A DNA stretch of 64,000 nt from Verrucomicrobiaceae bacterium (GTDB lineage Bacteria > Verrucomicrobiota > Verrucomicrobiia > Verrucomicrobiales > Verrucomicrobiaceae), in the NCBI GenBank assembly GCA_947458455.1, contig CANGYJ010000011.1, positions 119,805-183,804 of the forward strand, in the 5' to 3' direction. The notes under the pieces are model-generated. The model ran no database searches and was not told the origin of the DNA. It worked only from the letters and a program-made list of their open reading frames with translations. Below are positions 14,866-22,502 of the stretch, one piece after another; positions within the stretch are counted from its first letter, which is position 1, and every line of letters begins with the position of its first letter. The position numbers and the translations under genes were made by a program.

Positions 14866-15576
14866 TCAGCGGCAGTGCTTCGAGGTGCAGCCATCGGCAC
14901 AGGGCACGCTGAGCAGGAAGCGGCAGCCCTGCTGGGGATCGTTCGTCCATGCCAGGGTGCCGTGGTTGAGTTCGAGGGCGCGTTTCACCACAAGAAGGCC
15001 AAGTGAGGCCTCTCCCCAGGAGACATGGGCATCCGGCGGCACGCCGCGGGTGATGAGCGGGGCATTACCACTCACCTCAAGCTGGCAGCCGGAGGTCTCC
15101 CAGGTGGCGTGGAAGGTGATGCGGGACTGCGAGGGCAGGTTTCTCAGCAGTTCTTCGAGCAGTTTCGTGAAAACCAGATGCCACACCATGCGGTCGCCCT
15201 TTAATTCGCAGCAGCCGGGTGGGATGTCTTCTTCGATCACCGATCCAGAGACCTCAATAAGTGGGGTGAGGCGCTCAATGCTAGTCTCCAGGCAGCGATG
15301 GAGAAAGGCGGCATCACAGGTGCTCGGTGCCGTGCCGGATTCGAGCTGGCCCACGGCATTGATGTCATCAATGACACGCATCAGGCGGCGGCTGTGCTTA
15401 TCCATGACCTCCAGGCAGCGGGTGAGGGAATCTCCATTTTTGATCGCTCCGGTTTTGAGCGTCTCGATGTAACCCTGGATCAGTGCCAGTGGTGTGCGCA
15501 GCTCCACCTCGGCTCGGGAGAGGAGCATCTGCATGGTGCTGGCGGCATCCTCCGCCGTGAACGTGGCGGTGGTCAT
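14866..15576 (-). CDS. Degenerate sensor histidine kinase (phosphoacceptor His absent)
   Basis: A 236-aa soluble protein that resembles the DHp plus ATPase core of a sensor kinase. The H-box region reads SRAEVELRTPLALIQGYIET; the phosphoacceptor His of the usual HELRTPL is Val24 (codon GTG). The second DHp helix is recognisable (RLMRVIDDINAVGQLESG). In the ATPase part the N-box Asn (around KLLEELLRN) and the DxGxG G1 box are not recognisable, while a G2-like SLGLLVVKRALELNHGTL remains. There is no transmembrane or sensor domain. The start overlaps the regulator stop by 4 nt (ATGA), so the two are translationally coupled. It probably works as a pseudokinase or phosphatase-like partner. Confidence 0.8.
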   Translation of the reverse strand: MTTATFTAEDAASTMQMLLSRAEVELRTPLALIQGYIETLKTGAIKNGDSLTRCLEVMDKHSRRLMRVIDDINAVGQLESGTAPSTCDAAFLHRCLETSIERLTPLIEVSGSVIEEDIPPGCCELKGDRMVWHLVFTKLLEELLRNLPSQSRITFHATWETSGCQLEVSGNAPLITRGVPPDAHVSWGEASLGLLVVKRALELNHGTLAWTNDPQQGCRFLLSVPCADGCTSKHCR

Positions 15577-16274
15577 TTCGAGGGTGGGGTAGCCGGCTGG
15601 GAGACAAAGAGGTAGCCCTGCTTTCTCACGGTGCCGATGTGGGTGCCATAAAGCTCGCCGAGCTTGTCACGGAGGCGTTTCACATGGGTGTCGAGGGTGC
15701 GGGAGTGGGTATCATCGGCATAGCCCCACACGCCATTGAGCAGCTCGCTGCGGCTGTGGATGACATCGGGATTGGTCATGAGCACGGTGAGGAGGCGCAG
15801 CTCCGTGGAGGTAAGCTCAACGAGGCGGCCGCCCACGGAAAGTGCCATGTTTTGCCGGTCCACCACGAAATCGCCCACTCGCAGCTCATCGGTCATGACG
15901 ACCTTTTGCGAGCGACGCAGGATGGCGCGGATGCGAAGGACGAGCTCGCGAGGGCTGAAGGGCTTGGTGAGGTAATCATCCGCGCCCATTTCGAGGCCGT
16001 TGATGCGGTCATGTGCCTGTGCCCTGGCGCTGAGCATGAGAACAGGAATAGATCGCGTGCGGACATCCGTGCGGAGTTGGCGGAAAACCTGCCAGCCATC
16101 CATGCCGGGCAGCATGATATCGAGCACAATCATCTGCGGACGCTCGCGGGCGGCGGTCTCCACGGCATCGAGGCCGTTATACACGGCGATGACCTCGCAG
16201 CCCTCCTGATTCAGGTGGAGGGTGACCAGGTCTACGATGTCCTTTTCGTCATCGACTATTAGGATGCGGCTCAT
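15573..16274 (-). CDS. OmpR/PhoB-family response regulator
   Basis: A 233-aa regulator with an intact receiver domain (1-120): acidic pair D8/D9, phosphoacceptor D52 in VLDIMLPGMDGW, switch Ser82 in LMLSARA and K104 in TKPFSPRE. The C-terminal winged-helix DNA-binding domain (about 135-228) shows LTSTELRLLTVLMTNPDV, SRTLDTHVKRLRDKLG and TVRKQGYLF. The start at MSRILIVDDE is set by the receiver fold; upstream in-frame codons do not look coding. It is coupled to the degenerate kinase gene, so its phosphate may come from another kinase or a small-molecule donor. Confidence 0.93.
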   Translation of the reverse strand: MSRILIVDDEKDIVDLVTLHLNQEGCEVIAVYNGLDAVETAARERPQMIVLDIMLPGMDGWQVFRQLRTDVRTRSIPVLMLSARAQAHDRINGLEMGADDYLTKPFSPRELVLRIRAILRRSQKVVMTDELRVGDFVVDRQNMALSVGGRLVELTSTELRLLTVLMTNPDVIHSRSELLNGVWGYADDTHSRTLDTHVKRLRDKLGELYGTHIGTVRKQGYLFVSQPATPPSK

Positions 16275-16353
16275 GTGTAAATGAAGCCACATCAACGTCA
16301 CATCTTCTCGTCTGCCAAAGATCGCTCTGTGACGATCTCGTCGCATCGGGGAA

Positions 16354-17184
16354 TCAGCGCCTGCCGATGACGCTGAAATCGAGATCGCCTTCACCCGCCT
16401 CGACGCCGCGTCGCATCGCCTCCGCCGTCACATGGAGGGCAGGGGACTCGATTTTGAACTCCGCCGCCAGTTCGCGGGCAAAATCGGCATCCTTGAGCAT
16501 GTTCCGCAGCGAGAAATGAGGTTCGAAATCGCCATTCATGATGGCCGGCAGCTTCATGCCGATGAGCGTGGAGTAATTGGCGTTGCCTTCGAGGGCGGTA
16601 AGAAGGCGCTCCAGATGCACGCCATGTGCCTGCGTGATGGCGGCGGCTTCGGAGATGGCCTCGACGATCACGGCGGAGACGAGATTCGTCACGATTTTCA
16701 GCACCATGGCATCACCGATGGCACCGAGAGGCAGGAGTTTCGAGGCGCTGGCCTCCAGAATGGGTTTGGCACGCTCGATGAGCAAATCCGGGCCGCCGAG
16801 GTAGTAGCAGAGCTTCCCATTCTGAGCGGCCATTTTGCTGCCCGTGAAGGGGGCATCGAGAAACGCGGCTCCGGTAGCCTCCACCAGCTTCGCGGCCTCC
16901 AAGGTGGCTTTTTTGCTCACGGTGGCGTGGTTCATCACGAGATGCCCGGCCTTCAAAACCGGCTCCATATCTCGAATAGCCTCCAAAAGCGCGGCGCTAT
17001 CCCGCACGAAGATCTGAATGATGCCCGCTGCCTGCGCTACCTCACGGGGGGAAGCGAGGAAATTTGGCACCGCTCGGGCGCTACGACTCCACACAAAGAC
17101 TTCATGCTCTGCTTGGCGCAGATTTTCGACGACACGGCTGCCAATGATTCCCAGCCCGAGGACTCCCACATTCGGTTTGCTCAT
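16354..17184 (-). CDS. 3-hydroxyisobutyrate dehydrogenase-family NAD(P)-dependent oxidoreductase
   Basis: A 276-aa beta-hydroxyacid dehydrogenase (GLYR1/HIBADH type). The Rossmann domain opens VGVLGLGIIGSRVVENLR (GxGxxG). The substrate-binding motif DAPFTGSKMAAQNGKL and the catalytic Lys in LKIVTNLVSAVIVEAI are present. The C-terminal helical domain carries FSLRNMLKDADFARELA. These enzymes oxidise beta-hydroxy acids or reduce succinic or glyoxylic semialdehydes; the exact substrate is not evident. It ends about 80 nt before the response-regulator start and lies 9 nt after the RmlD-like gene, so it may be co-transcribed with the latter. Confidence 0.9.
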   Translation of the reverse strand: MSKPNVGVLGLGIIGSRVVENLRQAEHEVFVWSRSARAVPNFLASPREVAQAAGIIQIFVRDSAALLEAIRDMEPVLKAGHLVMNHATVSKKATLEAAKLVEATGAAFLDAPFTGSKMAAQNGKLCYYLGGPDLLIERAKPILEASASKLLPLGAIGDAMVLKIVTNLVSAVIVEAISEAAAITQAHGVHLERLLTALEGNANYSTLIGMKLPAIMNGDFEPHFSLRNMLKDADFARELAAEFKIESPALHVTAEAMRRGVEAGEGDLDFSVIGRR

Positions 17185-17193
17185 GAACGGCGA

Positions 17194-18102
17194 TTAAGAG
17201 CGCGACAGTGAAAAGGCAAGGGCAGTCTTGCCATGCAGGTAGTCTCTCAAGGCCTCCTGCCATGCACGCGGCTGAATGCCGGTGAGATGTGTCAGTCGAG
17301 CGGTGCTCATCGTCGTGTGCGGTGGGCGGGCGGCTTTGAAGAAGGTGCTCTCGGCGAGATTCAGCGGCTCGATGCGGTTCGTCTGCAAAGGCAATCCCAT
17401 CTCCTCGGCAATCTTGAGCGCTTCGAGACCCCATTCCTGCCACGAAGCCGTGCCTTCATTGCCAAGGTGAAGCGGGCCGCAGACTTCGGGATGGTCCACC
17501 ATCAGCTTCGTGATCCAGTCACTGAGGTCATGCGTGAAAGTGGGTGCAGAAGTTTTGTCCGCGATGGCGGTCAAAGCGCTGCCTTCCAAGGCTTTTGTGA
17601 TGATTTGATCCGGGTGGCTCGGCTTATCTGGTCCGAACAACCACGATACGCGGGCCACCAAGGCTTGCGGGGAAGCCGCCAGCACGGCCACCTCCCCCTC
17701 ACGCTTGGTTTTGCCGTAGTGGTTCACCGGTTCCGTGGGATCATCCTCCGACCACAATGCGGTCTTTGAACCATCGAACACATAATCCGTGCTGAAGTGA
17801 ATGAAGCGCCTGCCCAGCCGCTGGCAGCATGTCGCCAGCCTCTCGGGGGCTTCCATATTCACGATCATGGCTTCATCTTGCCGAGCCTCGCAAATATCCG
17901 GGCTCGTCATGCCGGCTGGATTCAGCAGCACATCAAAGGGCTGAGCCTCGAGCTTGGGTGCAATGAGATCGAGTTGGGAGAGATCGAGATCAGCCCGTGA
18001 CCATGAGGTAACCTCACCGATGCCCACAAGCCGGCGTGTGAGGGCCTTTCCGAGGCCGCCATGACTGCCGAGAATGAGGATGCGAAGTGGCTTGGGTGAC
18101 AT
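17194..18102 (-). CDS. rfbD: RmlD-type dTDP-4-dehydrorhamnose reductase family protein
   Basis: A 302-aa extended short-chain dehydrogenase. Visible motifs are the nucleotide-binding glycine motif GSHGGLGKAL, DVLLNPAGMTSPDICEA, FIHFSTDYVFDGSK and the catalytic Tyr-Lys pair in NHYGKTKREGE. LTHLTGIQPRAWQEALRDYL matches the C-terminal family signature. RmlD reduces dTDP-4-keto-L-rhamnose to dTDP-L-rhamnose. No rfbA, rfbB or rfbC lies in the window, so a broader nucleotide-sugar reductase role remains possible. Confidence 0.82.
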   Translation of the reverse strand: MSPKPLRILILGSHGGLGKALTRRLVGIGEVTSWSRADLDLSQLDLIAPKLEAQPFDVLLNPAGMTSPDICEARQDEAMIVNMEAPERLATCCQRLGRRFIHFSTDYVFDGSKTALWSEDDPTEPVNHYGKTKREGEVAVLAASPQALVARVSWLFGPDKPSHPDQIITKALEGSALTAIADKTSAPTFTHDLSDWITKLMVDHPEVCGPLHLGNEGTASWQEWGLEALKIAEEMGLPLQTNRIEPLNLAESTFFKAARPPHTTMSTARLTHLTGIQPRAWQEALRDYLHGKTALAFSLSRS

Positions 18103-18147
18103 GGCAGAGCTGAAAGAGGTCTCCCAAATATCCCGCGTACTGCTTTT

Positions 18148-19188
18148 TTAAAGCGGCTTTGTGAAGCGGTAGTGGCTCACGATCCACTCTTCGCCCTCGC
18201 GGTAGCCCCAGAGCTCGGCGCAGGCCATGAAGAAGATGCGCCAGTAGCTCCACCACTTCACGGCTTGGTCCTCGCCATACGTCTCGCGGAAGAGCGGCAT
18301 GATCTCGGCCTTGTTCGCATCCATTTTGGAGAGCCAAGCCTCGGAGGTCTTGCTGTAGTGCATGCCGCTGACGCACCAGTGGGCCTCGATTTTGAGATGG
18401 TCCTGAAAGTAGAGCAGCAAATCATCACTCGGCATCTGGCCACCAGTGAAGAAATACTTCGCCATCCAATCCACCTCGCTGGTGGCTTCAAAGTGGTAGG
18501 CGTAATCGCGATGCGTGAAAATATGCACAAAGAGCTTTCCACCCGGCTTGAGCCAGGTGGAGACGCGTCGCAGCAGCTCCTGGTAGTTTTTCATGTGCTC
18601 AAACATTTCCACCGAGACGCAGCGGTCAAAAATGCCATCACCCACGCCTTCAAAGCTGATCATGTTGGCGGTCACGATGGTCAGATTTTTGAGGCCACGC
18701 TTGGCTGCCTCGGCGTCGATGAATTCCTTCTGCGTGCGGGAGTTGGAAACGCTGGTGATTTGAGCCTTCGGATAGTGCTCGGCCATCCACAGCGAGAGCG
18801 AACCCCAGCCGCAGCCGAGTTCGAGGATGCGCTGGCCGTTCGCCAAGTCGGCACGTTCGCAGGTCATGCCCAGCATGATGGCTTCCGATTCATCAAAGGT
18901 GGTCGTAGCCTCCGGCCAGTAGCCGCTGCTGTATTTGAGATGCTTGCCCAAGCAGAGCTGGTAGAAGCGGGTGGGCACCTCGTAATGCTGCTCATTGGCC
19001 TCCTGCGTGGCGATGGCCACCGGCATGGTCTTGAGCTCGGCCACATATCGCAGCAGGCGTGCTCGCTGCGCTTCGATATCGGGTTCCTTGTTCTTCGAGA
19101 TGACATGGGCGAGGCGCTGGCGAATGCCAAAGCGGATCACGGCATCAGGGAGGAGGTCTTTGGCGAGGAGGTCGTTGACGTTGAGCAT
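18148..19188 (-). CDS. CFA-synthase-family SAM-dependent methyltransferase
   Basis: A 346-aa methyltransferase. After a helical N-terminus, a Rossmann-type SAM domain begins near residue 100 with motif I ILELGCGWGSLSLWMAE. The acidic loop SVEMFEHMKNYQELLR and the lipid-binding-type C-terminus with FTGGQMPSDDLLLYFQ follow. It resembles the shorter cyclopropane-synthase/coclaurine-methyltransferase-like subgroup and is more divergent than the CFA enzyme at 34.9-36.2 kb. It is the last gene of a tight cluster with DUF1295, DUF2062 and DUF1475 genes, which suggests modification of unsaturated fatty acyl chains or a related lipid. The product is not determined. Confidence 0.88.
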   Translation of the reverse strand: MLNVNDLLAKDLLPDAVIRFGIRQRLAHVISKNKEPDIEAQRARLLRYVAELKTMPVAIATQEANEQHYEVPTRFYQLCLGKHLKYSSGYWPEATTTFDESEAIMLGMTCERADLANGQRILELGCGWGSLSLWMAEHYPKAQITSVSNSRTQKEFIDAEAAKRGLKNLTIVTANMISFEGVGDGIFDRCVSVEMFEHMKNYQELLRRVSTWLKPGGKLFVHIFTHRDYAYHFEATSEVDWMAKYFFTGGQMPSDDLLLYFQDHLKIEAHWCVSGMHYSKTSEAWLSKMDANKAEIMPLFRETYGEDQAVKWWSYWRIFFMACAELWGYREGEEWIVSHYRFTKPL

Positions 19189-19200
19189 GGGGATGAGGAT

Positions 19201-19998
19201 TTAAAGTTTGCGACGAAACCACGGCAAGAAGGCATTCGTCGTGCGCTGATACTCGCGATAGACCTCACCGCGCTTCTCGATGGAGAGCTTTTCGGTGAGC
19301 GGGATGCCGGTGACGTTGAGTAGGAAGTGCAGCATCGCCAGTGGAGCGACGATGGCCGTCCAACCCCAGGGCGCAGGCAATGCCATCAAAAACAAGCCCC
19401 ACCAAAGCAGCGATTGAAAGAAGTAGTTCGGATGCCGACTGTAGCGCCACAAACCGGTCTCGCAGATGGCCTTTGGATCTTTGTTGGTGCGTTTGAAGCC
19501 GGCGAGTTGCGCATCCGCCGTGCCTTCGCCGATCAAAGCCAGCGCCCAAATCGCCAGCCCGATGCCTTCAAGCATTCCAAATGAGGTCTCGGGCTGATTC
19601 GCGATCAAACGCACCGGCAGCATCAGCAGCCAGACGAGCACGGCCTGAGCGAGAAAGAACCACAAGAAGGCCTTGGGCGGATTGGCGGCCCATTTTTGAC
19701 GCAGCACAGCGTAGCGCACATCTTCCTTCGGATGATGGCTCGCCACTCGTCGCCAGAGATAGATGCCGAGACGCAGACTCCAAGCTGCCACTAGCACGGC
19801 AATGGCGATGCGTCTCATGCGCCAGCCTTCGCCAACCATCGCATACCACAGCACCACTGGCGCAAAGCTCAGCGCCCACGTCACATCGACAAAGGAGTAA
19901 TTATCCAGCCGCACGCTGAGCCACCACGTCAGTAAAAACAAGGCTAGCAGGATCGCGGCACCTCCCCCGAGGATAAGGATGGAATCAAGAGGCGGCAT
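19201..19998 (-). CDS. DUF1295 integral membrane protein (steroid 5-alpha-reductase-like)
   Basis: A 265-aa membrane protein with about six hydrophobic helices. The start MPPLDSILILGGGAAI was chosen because upstream codons are not hydrophobic and belong to the overlapping DUF2062 gene. The family signatures SFVDVTWALSFA, ETGLWRYSRHPNYFFQSLLW and YREYQRTTNAFLPWF place it among DUF1295/ICMT-like reductases or methyltransferases. It overlaps the upstream DUF2062 gene by 14 nt and precedes the CFA-family gene by 12 nt. DUF1295 proteins commonly accompany CFA synthases; the reaction is unproven. Confidence 0.9.
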   Translation of the reverse strand: MPPLDSILILGGGAAILLALFLLTWWLSVRLDNYSFVDVTWALSFAPVVLWYAMVGEGWRMRRIAIAVLVAAWSLRLGIYLWRRVASHHPKEDVRYAVLRQKWAANPPKAFLWFFLAQAVLVWLLMLPVRLIANQPETSFGMLEGIGLAIWALALIGEGTADAQLAGFKRTNKDPKAICETGLWRYSRHPNYFFQSLLWWGLFLMALPAPWGWTAIVAPLAMLHFLLNVTGIPLTEKLSIEKRGEVYREYQRTTNAFLPWFRRKL

Positions 19999-20476
19999 GG
20001 CGGCGGGCGAGTTGGGCAGCGAGGCTCTGAATGAGCGGCCGCGTGATGGCATACAAGGCCAAAAGAAGGGCGGGGGCCATCAGGCACCACACCGTGATGC
20101 CATAGACGGCTGTCATGCCGTAATCGCGAAAGAACGGCCCCGGCTCGGCAAAGAACCGCTCCATCATCTTCGGGATCGAAAGAGACACATGCGGTGCGCC
20201 ATAGAGCATTTCGCCCAGGCGATAAAAGCCGAGCACGGACATCCATTGCAGCGGGTAAGCCAGTGTTTTGAAGGCCTGAAGCACCGGCTGGTTTAGCTTC
20301 ATCGGGATGCCCACGAGCAGGGCCAGCAGGGTGGTGGAGCCGATGATGGGAAAGATGCCCAGCGTCAGCCCGAAGGCCAACGCCTGGGCAATCTTATGCG
20401 GTGAGGTGCCCTGCGTGAGTTGCTGGGCGATGGGTTTGATTACCCAGCGCTTCCAGAAGGGGATCATCGCTCTCAT
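19985..20476 (-). CDS. DUF2062 membrane protein
   Basis: A 163-aa protein matching the DUF2062 pattern. An N-terminal amphipathic stretch (FWKRWVIKPIAQQLTQGTSP) leads to GLTLGIFPIIGSTTLLALL, then LNQPVLQAFKTLAYPLQ, with a second hydrophobic region at about 120-150. No enzymatic motif is visible. Four-nt and 14-nt overlaps with its neighbours tie it into the lipid-modification cluster. The role is unknown. Confidence 0.88.
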   Translation of the reverse strand: MRAMIPFWKRWVIKPIAQQLTQGTSPHKIAQALAFGLTLGIFPIIGSTTLLALLVGIPMKLNQPVLQAFKTLAYPLQWMSVLGFYRLGEMLYGAPHVSLSIPKMMERFFAEPGPFFRDYGMTAVYGITVWCLMAPALLLALYAITRPLIQSLAAQLARRHAAS

Positions 20477-20811
20477 GATTGTGCCCTCCTGAGCAGCACC
20501 TCTTCGATTTGGCCCTTCGCAGGTACTTTAAATAACTCGATGAGCATGTAGATCGCCATGGCGATGTTTCCGAGAAGCAGAATACCTATGAGCCACGCCA
20601 TGCGTGCCAGCATCGAAGTCTCCTTGTAAGCCACCCAGCAATAGAAGGTCAAAAACGCCCAGTAGGTATCAAACAACGTCGCGATAAACCACGGATGCGT
20701 CACCACCCCACGCGGCGTCTTCCAAAGCGCACACTCTAGGCTCGCCCATGATGTGACCGCAAGCATGGAGATCAGCACCAAGCTGAAGAGAATTCGGAGA
20801 GGGATGATCAT
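20473..20811 (-). CDS. DUF1475-like small membrane protein
   Basis: A 112-aa protein with three hydrophobic helices (ILFSLVLISMLAVTSWA; HPWFIATLFDTYWAFLTFYC; MAWLIGILLLGNIAMAIYML) and a short charged tail. The pattern fits DUF1475. It is the first gene of the cluster that runs through DUF2062, DUF1295 and the CFA-family methyltransferase; it overlaps the next start by 4 nt. Function unknown. Confidence 0.8.
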   Translation of the reverse strand: MIIPLRILFSLVLISMLAVTSWASLECALWKTPRGVVTHPWFIATLFDTYWAFLTFYCWVAYKETSMLARMAWLIGILLLGNIAMAIYMLIELFKVPAKGQIEEVLLRRAQS

Positions 20812-21035
20812 GATCAGAGCTAGAATCTATACGGTCCCTTCACCTTCATGGATGCGCCATGATTTGAACCGCCTATCAAGGTCATTGCTGAAGGTGCGTT
20901 GGGCTCATTCTGAGTGGGCGAATAGGCCCAAAAAGCCGCTCCGTGCGGAAAATGGCCCTAAAAATCGTCATTCCTCAGGGATTTTCGCAGAACAAGTATT
21001 GACACTTTGGGCGGTTTTTGCGTGAATGAGTGCCC

Positions 21036-21359
21036 ATGGCCACCAAATCCACATCCAAGAAGCCAGCTGCTAAAGCTGCCAAGAAAGCTGCCAAACCAGC
21101 CGCACGTAAAGTCAACCCCGCGCTGATGAAGCCGGTCCAGCCTGATGCAGTGCTGGCCGCTGTCGTCGGTTCCGCTCCTCTTGCCCGCGGTCCCCTGACC
21201 AAGAAAATCTGGGACTACATCAAGAAGAACGGCCTCCAGGACCAGAAGAACAAGCGTAACATCAATGCCGACGACAAGCTCAAGGCTGTCTTCAATGGCA
21301 AAGCCACTGTGACGATGTTCGAGATGACGAAGCTCGTGAACAAGCACGTCAAAGCTTAA
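21036..21359 (+). CDS. SWIB/MDM2-domain protein with histone H1-like basic tail
   Basis: A 107-aa protein starting MATKSTSKKPAAKAAKK. The Lys/Ala/Pro-rich tail (1-31) resembles histone H1 or chlamydial Hc1. The rest is a SWIB domain: ALMKPVQPDAVLAAVVG, LARGPLTKKIWDYIKKNGLQ, KRNINADDKLKAVF and MFEMTKLVNKHV. SWIB is common in eukaryotic chromatin remodellers and in Chlamydiae/Verrucomicrobia; a nucleoid-associated role is inferred. A TTGACA element followed after 17 nt by GTGAAT lies just upstream (20999-21027) and may be its promoter, though the leader would be very short. A terminator follows. Confidence 0.9.
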   Translation: MATKSTSKKPAAKAAKKAAKPAARKVNPALMKPVQPDAVLAAVVGSAPLARGPLTKKIWDYIKKNGLQDQKNKRNINADDKLKAVFNGKATVTMFEMTKLVNKHVKA

Positions 21360-21383
21360 TTCAAAGACCCTTCTCAATCTTCA

Positions 21384-21420
21384 CCGGACGGCAGGATCAC
21401 CCCCTCCGTCCGGTTTTTTT
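21384..21420 (+). terminator. Rho-independent terminator after the SWIB gene
   Basis: Stem CCGGACGG / CCGTCCGG with a 14-nt loop, directly followed by seven T residues, 24 nt after the stop codon. Confidence 0.92.
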
Positions 21421-21510
21421 ATGCCAGGATAATTCAGGTCCTCTCACTGACTTGATTTGCCATTTGCACGCCGGACCTCGGGCGATAGGATGGCTGCCTT
21501 GCAAATCCCC

Positions 21511-21699
21511 ATGAAGAAGTCCCTCACGCTCCTCCTCACCGCCGCAGCCTTCATTTTCGCCTCCACTTCCTGCGATAAGCACTCCTGGAAAGAGACCCAA
21601 GCTCTCCATGAAGGCATGCACAAGGCCCACGGCTCCGATCATGGCGATTCCCACGCCAAGGACGACGGCCATGGCAAGAAGGAAGAAGCCAGGCATTAA
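21511..21699 (+). CDS. Small His-rich lipoprotein
   Basis: A 62-aa protein starting MKKSLTLLLTAAAFIFASTSC; the lipobox ends at C21. The mature part is short, hydrophilic and rich in His, Asp and Lys (HEGMHKAHGSDHGDSHAKDD, GHGKKEEARH), a composition seen in metal-binding peptides. It lies 9 nt before the C39-like lipoprotein gene, so they are probably co-transcribed. Metal binding is inference. Confidence 0.75.
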   Translation: MKKSLTLLLTAAAFIFASTSCDKHSWKETQALHEGMHKAHGSDHGDSHAKDDGHGKKEEARH

Positions 21700-21708
21700 T
21701 CGCCGATC

Positions 21709-22314
21709 ATGCGGAGGTGCGCAGCCCTGTTCCTGCTCGCAAGTCTGCTAAGCGGCTGCCAGAGCTGCATGGATTGGTTTGCGCCGTCTTTGGCTGTCCT
21801 CGGGGGTGAATGCCTGAGCTTGAAGCTCCCCCGCGTGCCTCGCACTTTTCGTCAGATGGACGTCCGCTGGGCTGGTGAAGAGCTCGGCCATTCTGGCTGC
21901 AAACTCGGAACCCATGGATGCCTCGTGTGCAGCACTGCGATGGCAGCCACCGCCCTCGGCACACCGCTTTCTCCGAAGGAACTCAACGAGCGCCTCAAGC
22001 AGTGCGATGGCTTTCAGCCGCAGGGATGGCTCATTTGGAATTCCATCAGTCGCGTCACTCAAGGCCGGCTCGTCGCCGAGTATCACACCCGTCCTCGATA
22101 TGAGGTGCTCGATGCCGCCCTGAAAGCAGGCGCTTTTCCCATTATCGCCTTCAACCTCCCCAACGGCGCTCGCCATTGGGTTCTCATCGTCGGTAAAGAA
22201 GGCCAGGACTATCTCGTGCGTGATCCGCTGGAGGATGAACCCGAGAAACCTGTGGCACTGAGCACGCTCACGAATCGCATTCGAGCGGTGAGGATCGTGA
22301 AAAAGGCGCTTTGA
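21709..22314 (+). CDS. C39-like papain-fold lipoprotein peptidase
   Basis: A 201-aa protein with a lipoprotein signal (LLASLLSGC). The peptidase_C39_2-like domain (about 40-200) contains Q49 in [14 protein letters not shown], the likely nucleophile C71 in [18 protein letters not shown]156 in [11 protein letters not shown] and D172 in YLVRDPL. The usual Gln-Cys-His-Asp set is therefore present. Such domains cleave peptides near Gly-Gly or act as uncharacterised cysteine proteases. The substrate is unknown. It has extra Cys residues (C64, C74) that might form a disulfide. Confidence 0.85.
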   Translation: MRRCAALFLLASLLSGCQSCMDWFAPSLAVLGGECLSLKLPRVPRTFRQMDVRWAGEELGHSGCKLGTHGCLVCSTAMAATALGTPLSPKELNERLKQCDGFQPQGWLIWNSISRVTQGRLVAEYHTRPRYEVLDAALKAGAFPIIAFNLPNGARHWVLIVGKEGQDYLVRDPLEDEPEKPVALSTLTNRIRAVRIVKKAL

Positions 22315-22502
22315 TACCGGTTTCTTGTCACATCACTCCTGCGCCACATCGGCCTTCGGAGTGTCATTCGGTCGCGGGGAGGCTTCGCAGGTTCGGCGCA
22401 TCAAAACTCGCCCAAGCCTCGACAAATCAAGGTTGGCAGGCGGTTTTGGCCGTATGGCATGGTTTGAGCAAAGAGACGGAAAACCACCAACTATCCCCAA
22501 CC

